Source of the DNA: Cymbidium sinense | Taxonomy: Eukaryota > Streptophyta > Magnoliopsida > Asparagales > Orchidaceae | Length of the DNA: 64,000 bases | Reading direction: 5' to 3' | Assembly (NCBI GenBank): GCA_021442155.1 | Contig: CM038218.1 | Span: 62,494,474-62,558,473, forward strand | Shown: positions 11,998 through 23,555 of the stretch, one piece after another | Layout of the letters: each line of letters begins with the position of its first letter | How positions within the stretch are numbered: position 1 is the first letter of the stretch | Position numbers and translations under genes: made by a program | Notes under the pieces: generated by a model | Databases searched by the model: none | Told to the model about the DNA's origin: nothing | What the model saw: the letters and a program-made list of their open reading frames with translations, nothing else

Positions 11998-13797
11998 GAA
12001 AAATTGAGAACAGAGCCTAAATTTTATTCCAAAAGAGAATTACAGAATAACAGCTAGAAAGAAATCAGCTAAGAGTTAAATTTAAATAACAATATCAAGA
12101 ACATATATATAATCAGGTGTAGGACTCAGAGACGAATTAGCGATTTAGCAAAAACACCCTGACGAGATAGAGCTCACACGGTTGGTATGTCATCCAATGG
12201 AGGAAGGGTTGAAGGATCGAGCATAAAAAACAGGACCACCCAATCCATTTCCCACAAAAAACAGCCACAAAAAACTTCCATAATATGATTCAGAAGGAAG
12301 AAATTCAGCACCAGAACCCAATTATGCAGCTCACAGTGATACCAGCTCTCAATAACCAAAACTCGACAAGGGAAGAAAAAAACCAACAACTACCAGGATC
12401 CTCAGGTTGCAACCACTTAACAACTATGGAGGAGCTCATAAATAAAAAAGAGAATATAAAATTCCATAAGAAACTTAGTCTCATCATAGTCCTGTTGTAT
12501 CACCTCAAAAAACCACCAACTAGTGCCAAAAACAAGATTCGAAACATAATAGGCAAGCAAATAGCAATTTGGAGGCTCTGAATCAAACACACATGAGTGG
12601 AAGAGCTCCACACAAAACATACCAAAAATCGATTAGTGAGGAAACTAAAATAAAGGGAACAGAATGACAAAGCGACAACGACATAGCCTCTAGGAGGCTT
12701 AAATAAGAAGGAATTCACCCCACGTATTTTTCCATGTGTTTATGATATTTAGCAGAATTCACCAAGTGTCCTTGATAGTCCACCGATTTTAGCAACTCTA
12801 AATTTGATATTAGATGAGATAGATTGACACAACAAAAGCGTTAGAGAATAACCTATTATTTCTCTCAATCGGATAAATTAAGCGGCCATTTGCGGTAATG
12901 TGAGAGAAAGTCTCTTCAAGGCGTAATGTAAGTGTGGCGGAGAGAACCATATGGAGTGTAGGTTGAAGAAGGAAATAACTCAGTTAGGAAGCAAGTTTCT
13001 AATGATTTTATGCAGTAGTGAAGAATAAATGATTATGGGATTCTTTTTTGAGTTGAGCAAGGGGCAATCTTGGTTAGTTTCAAGTCCTCTACGGTAAGCA
13101 TATCCAATGTTTTAAGACCTAAAATATGCCATCCCAGAATAAAGCGTAATTGAGTGACTCCTTTAAACCAAATTTCTTTCGTCCACGGAAGGGTGTTGTT
13201 CAAGAGAGGAGAGAATGTTATTCATTGTCAGTTTGTCCTTTCCAAAGAATTGTGTCTTTGCGGTATCTTGATTAATTTCCATAGCATGAGTGCGGGCCAG
13301 ATCGAACAGCATTTGGAAGATTCCATCTACCTTGCCTTATTATAGCTTTGAGAAGGGATTTTATAGGACTATTGATCAAAGGAATACATTGCTCCACACA
13401 TGTCTAACAAAGATCTACCATGGCACCAAGGATCATGATATAATGAGAATAAAGACCCTGGCAATATTCAAGTTTCCTTTAAATCTAGAAGCACAAACCA
13501 GTAACTCTTTCCATAATGAGAAGAATTCAATGATTTTTGCCAAATGGAACCATATTTCTGAGTAGACCAATCAGCAAGAGTAGATGTATGAGTAAGAACT
13601 TTCCATAAAATTTTTGTCTTGCAAAGGGTATTAAGAGTACCAATGGAACAGAGCCGTACCACCTTTTTCCTTCGGAAGAGTTGTTTTGTTCCATGATATA
13701 GGAATCATTTTGCCAAATGCATCGCCATGGTAAAAAAAAGAAGCTGTTAAGGACTTAATCTTTTTAATGATGCATTTAGGGAAAGCCACGCAATAAG
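11998..13797 (-). pseudogene. LINE ORF2 C-terminal region and 3' UTR
   Basis: A decayed C-terminal region follows the reverse transcriptase. A recognisable piece is 13468-13662 (KTKILWKVLTHTSTLADW), the counterpart of 7201-7422 in the other LINE. The 3' end GAAAAATTGAGAACAG matches the other LINE. Frames at 12174-12718 look like chance. Confidence 0.65.
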
Positions 13798-14990
13798 TTA
13801 AGTAACTATTAATGGAGGAGCGAATGAGTGAAATCTTCCTCCATGGGAGCCATTTTGTTTTCCAACCAAACCATCTATAAATCTTATCAATAAGTGGGGT
13901 GAAATGAATAGATTTGATTTGTCCGAAAGAGAAGGCAGATATTTAATAGGAAAATCACTGGGCGAAGAGCGAGCATGAGAGCTATCGGTGTTCTTTATAA
14001 GCATTAGGGATTTCGACGATTGCCAAGCCGTTAGAGAATAGAAGGTAGCTAGCACATTATTTAGATTAGAAACAGTTGGTGATCGTACTCCAACAACAAG
14101 AATATCATCTAAGAGATGAGATATGGAGAAGTTGCCATGTGTGATTGCTTTTGGTTAGCTTTCTCCAAATTATCTAGCAAGCAAGAAAAGACATCCATAA
14201 TTATTGAAAAAAGAAATGGAGACAAGGGGCATCCTTGTCTTAATCCATTAGAAGATTTAAAATACCCTTCTATTTGTCAATTTAATACAATAGAGAAAGG
14301 AATTTCAGAAATACAAGCTCTTATCCAATCAACAAAGATCTTTGGAAATCCTTTTGAGTAAGTCTAAGAAGAACCATATCACGATTCACCTTTGTCAAAT
14401 GCTTTATAAAGGTCAAGCTTAAGAGTTTAGAGACTCTCTTATTAAATTCCAAGCAAAGTTCCTGTGCAACTGCAATATTATCAGCTATATCTCTATTTTT
14501 TATAAAAGCAGATTGGGTCGGATGTATAATTGTTGGTAATATAGGTTTGAGTCTATTAGCCAAGATCTTTGCAATTACTTTGTAGAAGGTATTGCAAAGA
14601 GATATGGACGATGTAACACAATTTGCATGCTTAATTTTGGGGATTAGGGTAATAAGAGTATGCTTGAATACCTCAGGGAGCCGCTTTGTTTTAAAGAAAT
14701 GGTGGATTGCTAATATGAATTGAGGCTCGATAATTTCCCAGGAGGATGTGAAGAATTTGGAGGTGAAACCGTGAGCCCGAGTTTTATCCTCGTTTATCTA
14801 TTGAAATGAAATAATTTTGAATCCTGATTGGAGAGCATAACAACTCAGTCTGGGTAATGGTAATGGGGGTACCAATAGGAACATCCATTGGGAATGACCC
14901 ATTCAATGTAGGTTTATTGAGAAGAGATGAGTACTCACAAATAGCCTTGGCAATATCGTCATTTTTTGAAATAGCATTACCTTCCAAGTT
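13798..14990 (-). pseudogene. LINE ORF2 reverse transcriptase, broken
   Basis: Minus-strand segments in different frames give the L1 reverse transcriptase: ANRLKPILPTIIHPTQSAF (14321-14563), then LKLDLYKAFDK with the catalytic Asp of motif A, then NGLRQGCPLSP, then motif C. Motif C reads SHLLDDILV (about 14090-14130) where L1 enzymes have FADD or YADD, so two residues of the active site appear deleted. Frameshifts separate the segments. Confidence 0.8.
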
Positions 14991-15524
14991 CCTTTATTAG
15001 ATTTATCACGTCTCTCCTTAATAGAATAATAGAGAAGATCGTCATATGAGAAAGCCAATAGAGTTTGGCTCTTTGTTTTGCCCAAGTGCTTTCTTTCTTT
15101 ACCACTTCCCCATATCGGGCATTGATATCTTCCATTTTGAGGTAGATTATTGGAGGGGTCTTTTTCAAGTTTTTCCATATGATACTCGATCTTCTTTCAA
15201 ATCTAATTTATTGCTCAAGGAAGATTCTGTTTTTGTGTTTAAGATGGTCTTTTACAATTTTAAGTTTCTTGAAGATACAAGAATGGGATCACCATAGACA
15301 CGCCATGCTTTGGAAGCGTGTGAAGAAAATTTTGATTGACTAATAATTTCGAAAATAAACGTGATTCTTTTGTTGTAAGACGAAGGAGACTATTAAAGGG
15401 GAGTGAGGTTAAAGGGAGAGCCTTATAAGAGGTGGTAGGGAAAATATCAATCCAAGTGAGCATTGCATAAAGCATCTATTCTTGTCTTTATATGATTATC
15501 TCGAGATTTGACAGTGAAGAAAAG

Positions 15525-15998
15525 TCACGAGCTAGGTAGATCCAGAAGTCCTGAATCTTGAACACATTCCTTAAAATCAATGAGCCGATTTGGAGGAATT
15601 GGATTGCCACCCGATTTCTCATTAGAAAATAAGACACAGTTGAAGTCACCAATCACCAACCAAGGTTCAGTCATAGTGGAAGAAATCTGACGAAGAAAAG
15701 CCCAGAGTTCCCTTCTATCTCTAGCATCATTATGTGCATAAATCCAGGTGATAAAGTATCTAGGGCATGTAGGAGAAGAAATCATCCCATGGATAAACTG
15801 AGCATTTATGTAAGTAGGGATAAAGGATAAGGAATGAGGATTCCATTTGAGCCATATTCTTCCACCCGAACAGACATCAAAATTATGGCAGTATTCTTCA
15901 TTAGGATAAAGAGATAATTTTCTAATAAAAAGGGGGTCATTATTACTTTCAATGCTTATTTTGGTTTCCAGAATACAAAACATGTCAAGGTGATTTTC
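15525..15998 (-). pseudogene. LINE ORF2 endonuclease domain fragment
   Basis: An open segment of about 155 residues carries the apurinic-like endonuclease signature of plant L1 ORF2: ILETK with the catalytic Glu, a WIYAHN..R..LW stretch, and WLVIGDFN with the catalytic Asp and Asn. The very N-terminus is lost through 5' truncation. Residues read upstream of MFCILETK derive from flanking DNA. Confidence 0.85.
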
Positions 15999-16014
15999 TT
16001 TGATGGTGCAGTTC

Positions 16015-16806
16015 GTTGGACTTGAGCATGAAAGTTGCAAAATTTTATTTTATTTTATTTTATTTATTTTAAATATTTAAGTATGAGTAAAAATTTAAAT
16101 TCAAAATTTTTTGATTAAAAATTAAAATTTTTAATGATCAGACTAACATATCTTTATAAAAGGTAAAAGTTTTGCTCACATAGCTGCTCTTCTATGTATA
16201 TAAATATGAGGACACACATCAGATATAAATACTAAATATTTTTATTATTAAAAATATAAGTTATAAATATATAATATATAATATATATCTATATAAAATA
16301 AATAAATAAAATATTAAAAATAAAATAAAATAAATAAATTATTTAATTATAAAAATTAAATTAATTATTAAAAAAATACATATATGTTTAATTTATTTTT
16401 TATATATTAATAATTTATTGAATAAAATTAATTTAATTCTAAATTTATAAATTTAATAATAATTTTTTATAATTTAAATTATTTATAATAAATATATCTT
16501 ATTATCTCCTCCTTATTATTCAAATCATATTCTTTAAATTTTTCTAACTCATTATAATAACTTATAATATGACAAAATTATATTTAATAATATTTTTATA
16601 TAATATTAATTTAATTATTTAGGGCACTCATGTCTTTTTGATTTTTCAAAATTTTTAAATCAGATATATTTTAGTCATATTCGACAGATGTCGAATTGAT
16701 ATCTATGCTCAAATATATATCAAATACTGTATATTTATTTTTTAAAGGTGCTCATGCATCATAACTACTCTATGAAGATTGAAAATGCTGATGATTATTT
16801 TTTGGT
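16015..16806. other. end of copy B with AT-rich insert
   Basis: Homology with copy A resumes after the LINE (GACTTGAGCATGAAAGTT), is interrupted by about 735 bp of AT-rich DNA from about 16038, and resumes at about 16774-16806 (GATGATTATTTTTTGG). The insert has no coding content that I recognise. Confidence 0.5.
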
Positions 16807-16953
16807 CTAGTCTGAGTACTTTTATGTTTCTTTTGACGATGGGTCTTAGCTTTCTTAGATTCAAATAATGTATAATTCTTTTTTGTAACTTCTTATTTTT
16901 AAATAAATAAGTTGGGCTATGCCTTCAACTTTTCAAAAAAAAAAAAAAAAAAA
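16807..16953 (+). mobile_element. LINE 3' end with poly-A tail
   Basis: The tail AAGTTGGGCTATGCC, followed by a 19-nt poly-A (16935-16953), matches the reverse complement of the 3' ends of the two LINEs above, here on the plus strand. Only about 150 bp is present. I did not find a target duplication. Confidence 0.65.
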
Positions 16954-18298
16954 TCTATTTTAAATAATGAATTGTATATTATAAAATATATGTATTAATT
17001 GTATATTTATTCATCTTATTTATATCTTTAATAATATACATAAAAAATCTAATAAATTATATCAACTTTCACAAAAATCTAGAAAGAAAATTTTATCTAA
17101 TGATGATACAATATTATAAATCATTAATATCTAATATAAAATTAATTAAATTTAGCTATGATTGAAACTTGATAAAAAAATTTATAAATAATTGAGAAAG
17201 ATTTAAAAATTAGAAAAGTGGTTGAAAACAATTTGCCCAAAATTTAAACCTGCAGTTTTAAAGTCATTAAATTTATTTTTAACATAAATACGATATAAAT
17301 TTTACTTGATTTCTCATAAATTTTAATTATCAGGATGCTCAAATTTGATAATAAATAAATAAATAGATATATGTTTAAATATCAAATCTCCCCAATAAGA
17401 TGAAGTTTTTTAAAAAGTTATCTTCTTAATTTTTTGGGAGATTTACAAATGGACCATTGAATTTTGTATATTTATATTCTTAATGTTTAACTTTTATTTA
17501 TTTATTTAAAAAAAAATACTATAATCACTAAATGAAGCACATATTTTTCATATATATATTTTGCATCATTTAAATATTAGCAATGGCAGAGCCTAATTTT
17601 TTTTTAGTGAGAGCACAAATTGACTATTTTAAAAATATACTTAATATATTAATATCTTAGATATCACTATATATATTTTGGTGTTATGTAAATAAATATA
17701 AAATTTTATATATTAGATATTCAAATACATAAAATTCAATTATATATTTAAAATCTCTTAATTTTTTTATCAAACATATACTTTGTTAAGAAGATGTGGT
17801 GAGATCAATATTTAAAGAGAGTAGTTAAAAATTAAAATAAATTTAAATTTTTTTAAATCAACATAAGCAGATAAGAGAGATTAAAAATTAAATAAAAATA
17901 ACTTATAAAGTAAGTAATTATCTCTTAAATTATGCGTGACACTTTTTTATATATTAAATTATCGATAGTTAATTCTACTTAAAACTCTAGAATATCCATT
18001 CAATATATGTTATCAATGAATTCATAAAAAATCATATTCCATCTTATTTCATGACTTTAAGGGATGAAAAGGGTTTCAATATATATAATATGCTTCTATT
18101 TATTTAATTTATATATTTTTTGAATTTGTTAACATCAATATAAAAATAAAATTTTAATATTTTAATTTATTAATTTAATTATAATATTTATATATAAGTA
18201 AATATAATATAATATTTAAAATTACTACAAATGATAATTAAGTTTAAAATATAATTAATATTGAACCAAATCATATATTATATAAGTAAAATATAATG
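16954..18298. other. AT-rich intergenic DNA
   Basis: Very AT-rich, without recognisable gene or element. It ends abruptly where homology to the retrotransposon LTR begins. Confidence 0.6.
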
Positions 18299-20739
18299 TG
18301 AACTTACTTTAGAAATTACTTAGGTTAGGGAAGGAAAGAGAAGTTCCATTCTCTTTCCCTTTCTTTACAACTTAGTAATTAATTGTAGGATCCACTTGAA
18401 TTAAATCAAAATATCTAATAAAATCAATATAAATTAATTAAACAATTTAAATAAACCCTCCTCGAAGTTGAACATATTTTCACACTTAGAAAATTTGAAC
18501 CTAATGCCATAGCTAAGCATGCCACACAAACATTCAAAGCACATACATTAGCTTTAAGTCATAAACTAGCTTTTTTGGTACATGGTTTGATGTTTTATTT
18601 TATTTTGTGATATATGTTTTAAACTGGATGTCAGGGTGTATGCTCATAGAATGAATGGTAGGACGCTTAATCTAATCATTATTTTATGTAGGAGATTATG
18701 CTTAAGGGGCGCTATCATAAATAGAAATATAAATGCTTTTGCTTGTAGGTGCTTTATACTACTAAGCATAATCCAATAGGCCAGGTGGACTTAGTCACCC
18801 ATGCGTGGGGTGATAAGTCCAATATACATGCTTAGAATTTGTGTGGTTTGTTTTAGCTAACCTTTATTTTGTAGGTGTTAGTTAGATTTTCATTCTCTTC
18901 CTTTTCATGTAAATTTATGCAATCCGGATTTTGGAATGATTGTTACGGGGATTAGGATGAACATTGGTCGTATAATCCTATCTTGTGCACCATGTAAAAC
19001 CTTGGAGCATCCACCTTCCAACCATCCAAAAGAAGGAACCATAGAAAGAAAGAAGAAAAGAAAAAGAAAGAAGAAAAGAAGAAAGAAGAAACGAAGCTTG
19101 AAGACCCCCATAATAATGGATTCCTTGCTTAATTGTAATTTAATTCATTTATAATCCAGGTTGTATAAGGGTAGAGCTCGGTTACCCACATTTGAAAATT
19201 TTGAGTTTGTGCGGTGGTGCCCGACCACAATGGCCTTTTATTGCGATTAGCTTTATAAATTGATTGATGATTTTTTTAGCTTTTGCATTAAGTGACATAT
19301 TTTTTATAGTTTCTTCCTTGTTTTATGTATAGCCTGGATGTGGATTAGGTTCTTTAGAAAAAAAAAATAAACCTTTTACCTAACTTAATAACTCAAATTA
19401 AAAATAAAAAACTCATAACCTCACCTAAAGCTTAGGTTTAAAATCAAGATAAAATAATTAGCAACACCTTAGCTAGATGAGTATTTCTTTTACAATATCA
19501 TGCACAAATATATTTTATTTCACTCTTGATTGAAGGGCTTCTACCTTGCCAGAGAAACTTGGCTTGACCTTTGGGAACCATGGTGAAAACTCACCTCATC
19601 CCTTCTCGCTAATTTTGGTCAATAACTTTATTTCTCATGCATTAGTCATATGAATCATATTAGCCTGAGTCAAAATAATTGTCCAAAAATAAATAAATAA
19701 ATAAAATAAAATTTGAATTGTATTAGATTTAGGTCATTTGAAACATTCCCTTTACATGATCTAGTCTCTTTAAGGAGTGAGTTTAAGGACTTAGTCTCTT
19801 TCTAAATAAATAATAGCCTAGTTATTTTACATAAGCATAATGATTTGCCTACATGTATTTAAAATCATAGGAGAAGTTAGTTGGTGGCCACTCCTAAGCG
19901 GTTGTAAGTCCAAGCTATCGGGTGATTTGTTCTCTCTTGTGAAGGCAAACCAATTATCCATTTTGGCCTCAGATTTAGGTTATGCTTTTGGCCCTCGCCA
20001 AAGCTCCCTAGATTTAGGTTCTGGGGTTGCTTCTCTCCTTTGTGGGCCATAAGCATAATTCCTCACCTCTTAGGCATTTCTTTAATTTTGTGTTAATGAA
20101 TCATAAGTCCTAGGTTTCTAATAAAAAATTCAATTCAAATAAACTAAATAAATTTTAAAATGTAAAGCCTAACTATAGGATAGTTTGAGATGCTCGCTAG
20201 GTTTCGCATCATTCCACTTTGGCTTTGATAATAGGTCCCCCCTATTTGATCAATCCCAATTGATTTTTAAAAATAAACCAATCGATTGATAGCCCTTTCC
20301 TATTGAAATCTTTGAAGACAACGATCATTTACCTTAATCGAGAGTTTTCCTAAGGAATCCCCATTCCTTAGGATGTAATTAACTATGGGGGCTTGCCCCT
20401 ATAGGGAACTTAATGAACCCGATTTAAAATAAACCACTTTTATGTAAAGTAGGAGAAGAATCTCTGGTACATATGCAGACCCATCGTTCTTAGGAGTCCT
20501 TATTGAGGTGATTAGGTCCATTAAAAGGTAGTGACTTCTGTCTTTCGAGATAATACACTATTTCCTTGATGACGTACCCGATCACTTGAATAAGTACATC
20601 TGTGGATTTGTGTGGCATCCTAAAAAGATGAATTTCTATAGACTTGCCTCCTTCATTTCTCACCAATAGATTTGAAGGTGGCTCCTCTCTCTTACAGAAA
20701 TTTTTTTTACCCACAGATTTGAAGGTGACTCCTCTCTCA
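18299..20739 (+). mobile_element. outer Tat element: truncated 5' LTR
   Basis: This is the reverse complement of the 3' third of the inner LTRs (44324 to about 46690, and 23556 to about 25990), so it is in plus orientation. Homology stops at about 18299, about 5 kb short of a full LTR, with no target duplication visible. The LTR ends in CA at 20739. A purine-rich GAAA/AGAAG tract lies at 19049-19091. Open frames here, such as 19840-20052, are repeat-derived. Confidence 0.8.
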
Positions 20740-20759
20740 ATTTTTTTTACCACCTCGGG
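20668..20759 (+). repeat. 47-bp duplication spanning LTR end and PBS
   Basis: AGATTTGAAGGTG followed by CTCCTCTCTC, a T-rich run and ACC occurs from 20668 and again from 20715. The inner element has it once. It disturbs the LTR/PBS junction of the outer copy. Confidence 0.75.
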
Positions 20760-23555
20760 ATGGTTCCTCTCTCCATCTTTGGTAAATGATCATTGCCTTT
20801 CAGTATCCATAGTGGATTTGTACTTTGGTATGAATTTGAGACTATCTTTCTTTCCGTTGGCACTTAGCTTATTTCATTCTTAAGTCGAGTTAGCCAACAT
20901 CTTTAAGTTTTAGGACCACATTCCTTGTGAGTCTTAAAACCCCCATTGGGTAAAAAAAAAAATGAAAAGATCTAAATAAAAAGAAAATATTTAAAAACTT
21001 CCCCTTTATCATTTTTTATGATAAGGAAAGGTCATTCTAAAATAATAAAGACAATAAAATTTTCCATAAGATTTCAAAAAGTTCCTTTTCAAAAATGCAC
21101 TTAATAAAATATTTTTCACAAATATTTTATCACCTTCATTTAACAATTCTCATAATTGTTATATGTATGAATTTTCAAAAATAAAACTAACAATCTTTTC
21201 CAAAAGAATAAATGAACATCTTCTTACAATTCATTTTGATAAAGATTTCATTTTTAAAATAAAATGAACAATTATTTTCCCAAAAATCACAATTAAAAAA
21301 TAAAGTTTTCAAAAAGCATAAATGAATCTTTCCATTCAATATATTCACACCTATTGAATGGAAGTTTCATTTTCAAATAAATCTAAATTTTCCAAAAGCA
21401 CAAATGAACATCTTCCTTCAATCCATTTTGATGAAGATCTCATTTTCAAAATAAAATGAACAATCATCTTTCTAAAAATCAAAATCAAAACCAAAAAATA
21501 AAATTTTCAAAAAGTACACATGAACCTTTTCCATTTAATACACTCATACCTATTGAATGAAAGTCTCATTTTCAAATAAAATTAAATTTTTCAAAAGCAC
21601 ATATGAACATCCTCATTTAATATATTCAAATTTATTAAATGAAGATTTCATCCCCAATTAAAAATAAATATCATTTAGGAAATCCCACTTAAACATATCT
21701 CACATATGAATAAGTTGGAATTCCTCTCTTTCAAAAAAGCAATAATCACACTCAAAATAAAATTTCACATTTCAAAAATGAGATTGATCTCCATTCTACA
21801 TGCCCAAATTTGTTGAATGGAAATCCTCTCTTTTCAAAAATTAAAACTTAAACAATCATATTTTCAAAATTCTAAAGACATTTGAAACTTCATTTAACAT
21901 ACCCAAATTTGTTTAGTGAAGTCTCCAAATTCAAAATTCAAAATTTTCAAACACATTTTGGAACTTCATTTAACATACCCAAATTTGTTAACTGAAGTCT
22001 CCAAATTCAAAACCCAAAAAATTTTCAAAACACATTTGGAACTTCATTTAACATATCCAAATTTGTTAAATGAAGTCTCAAATTCAAAATCAAAAATTTT
22101 CAAAACACATTTTGGAACTTCATTTATCATACTCAAATTTGCTAAGTGAAATCTCCAAACCCAAAATCAAAAATTTTCAAAAACACATTTTGGAACTTCA
22201 TTTAGCATACTCAAATTTGCTAAGTGATGTCTCCAAACCCAAAATAAAAAAATTTCCAAAACATATTTTGGAACTTCATTTAGCATACTCAAATTTCTAA
22301 GTGAAGTCTCTAAATCCAAAATCCAAAATTTTTAAAAACACACTTTGGAACTTCATTTAGCATACCCAAATTTGCTAAGTGAAGTTTCCAAATCCGAACC
22401 AAATATTTTTAAACACATCTTTGGAAGTTCACCTAGCATACTTAAATTTGCTAAGTGAAGTCTCCAAAGTCAAAACCAAAATTCTCAAACACCTTTGTAA
22501 CTCCCTTCCTTAGCATACCAAATTTGCTAAGGAGAAGTTTCCATTTTCAAAACCAAAACAAATCAAAAATTTTAATACATATTTTGGAATTTCATTTAGC
22601 ATACTCAAATTTGCTAAGTGAAATTTTCATTTCAGAAAACTAAGTTGGATTTTATCTTTAGCATACTAAATTTGCTAAAGTAAAGTCTCCACTTTAATCA
22701 CATTAAAACAAAAAAAATGAAACACTTAGGATTTCCTTAGCATACCTAAATTTGCTAGGGATCAACCTTTTCAAAAATCAAAACATCAAAATAAGAATGA
22801 AACACTTAGGATTTTCTTAGCGTACCTAAATTTGCTAAGAATCCTATTTTCAAAAATCAAACAAAACACACTTGGATTCCTCACTTAGCATACCTAAATT
22901 TTCTAAGTGAGAAATCCAAAATTTCCAAATTCAAAATAAAAATTCACAAAAAGAAACAATCACTTCCTCAAACACTTCACTTAGCATACCTAAATTTGCT
23001 AAGTGAAATTCCAAAAAAATCAAAAAAAAAAAAAAAAAACAAAATCAAATGACCCTTACTTTAACATACCCAAATTTGTTAATGGAAAGGGTCCTCAAAT
23101 CAAAAATTTAAAATTCAAACAAACATGAACCTATGGAAGAATCCTTCTTAAAATTTTGAATCCATATTTCAACATATCTAAATTTATTAAAATTGAATTC
23201 ATATTCAAAATTCTTCTTTCAATCAATCTTATTAAATCCATTTGAACCCCACTTAACACTTCCAAGTTGTTGGATGTGGGTTCGAATTTTCAAAATTAAA
23301 AATTAAAAAATCTATAAAGATAGAAATCTATTACAAACTCATTTCTCATTGTAGATTCTTACAGTCAGTGCAGTAGCAGTTTAGTTTCAGTCTCTTACAG
23401 TTGTTGAAATGGCCGGTTCACAGAAGTTCATTTTAACCTTTCCCCATGGTATGGATCTGGCTTTGGATCAACCCAACTTCCCCCGTTTGGACCATATGCA
23501 TCTGATTCACTTTGGTCAGAGATTCGAGGAGCTAGAATTACTGTGAGGGCATTCC
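20740..23555 (+). other. outer Tat element: decayed PBS and hairpin leader
   Basis: The sequence after the LTR (ATTTTTTTTACCACCTCGGGATGG) aligns with the intact PBS segment of the inner copy but has lost the primer match. The leader then holds the hairpin array and, at 23409, an ATG opening a 45-codon frame (MAGSQKFILTFPHGM) that ends in a stop. It matches the corresponding stretch of the inner copy near 41870-42030. The leader is cut at 23555 by the inner element and continues at 51915. Confidence 0.75.
21331..23290 (+). repeat. leader hairpin array, outer copy
   Basis: About 20 units, mostly 75-80 bp apart, each centred on an inverted repeat with a loop of about 10 nt (commonly TACCCAAATT or TACTCAAATT). 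Examples with perfect arms: 21331-21362 (11 bp), 21613-21642 (10 bp), 22041-22076 (13 bp, ACTTCATTTAACA). Compound stems: 22872-22919 (TTGGATT/AATCCAA plus CTCACTTAG/CTAAGTGAG), 22807-22846 (TAGGATT/AATCCTA plus CTTAGC/GCTAAG) and 23051-23093 (GACCCTT/AAGGGTC plus TTAACA/TGTTAA). Arm sequences differ between units but stay complementary. Frames read through the array at 21916-22643 are repeat translations, not proteins. Confidence 0.9.

Larger units (their letters stand above)
11985..15998 (-). mobile_element. L1-type LINE, 4.0 kb, 5'-truncated
   Basis: The insertion is bounded by a perfect 16-bp target duplication TTTGATGGTGCAGTTC at 11969-11984 and 15999-16014. Copy A has one such site (GTGATGGTGCAGTTC). 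The sense strand is minus: a 13-nt poly-T at 11985-11997 is the inverted poly-A tail. The element starts inside ORF2, within the endonuclease domain, so ORF1 is missing. The perfect duplication suggests a fairly young insertion, although ORF2 has several breaks. Confidence 0.9.
7904..16806. repeat. tandem segmental duplication, copy B
   Basis: Direct repeat of 1411-7903, enlarged by its own insertions: a local triplication, a 200-bp foldback element, a 4.0-kb LINE, and an AT-rich insert at about 16038-16773. Insertions are unique to each copy, so the duplication came first. Confidence 0.85.

Noticed and set aside
12174..12718. Several frames of 60-98 codons on both strands
   Set aside because: They lie in the 3' part of the LINE and overlap one another on both strands. 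Only the L1 ORF2 frame gives recognisable sequence.
21916..22643. Overlapping open frames with repeated HILELHLAYSNLL-like protein sequence
   Set aside because: They are translations of the leader hairpin repeats (period 75-80 bp, close to a multiple of three). The same frames appear on the other strand orientation at 42157-43116. No independent sign of protein coding.
21331..23290. CRISPR-like regularly spaced palindromic repeats
   Set aside because: Spacing looks similar, but the host is a plant, units are continuous diverged repeats without unique spacers, there are no cas genes, and the array lies in a retroelement leader.
23551..23555. Firm 5-bp target duplication for the inner element
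   Set aside because: ATTCC on the left and ATTCA at 51918-51922 on the right are similar, but they are offset by three bases and mismatched, so I report it only as possible.
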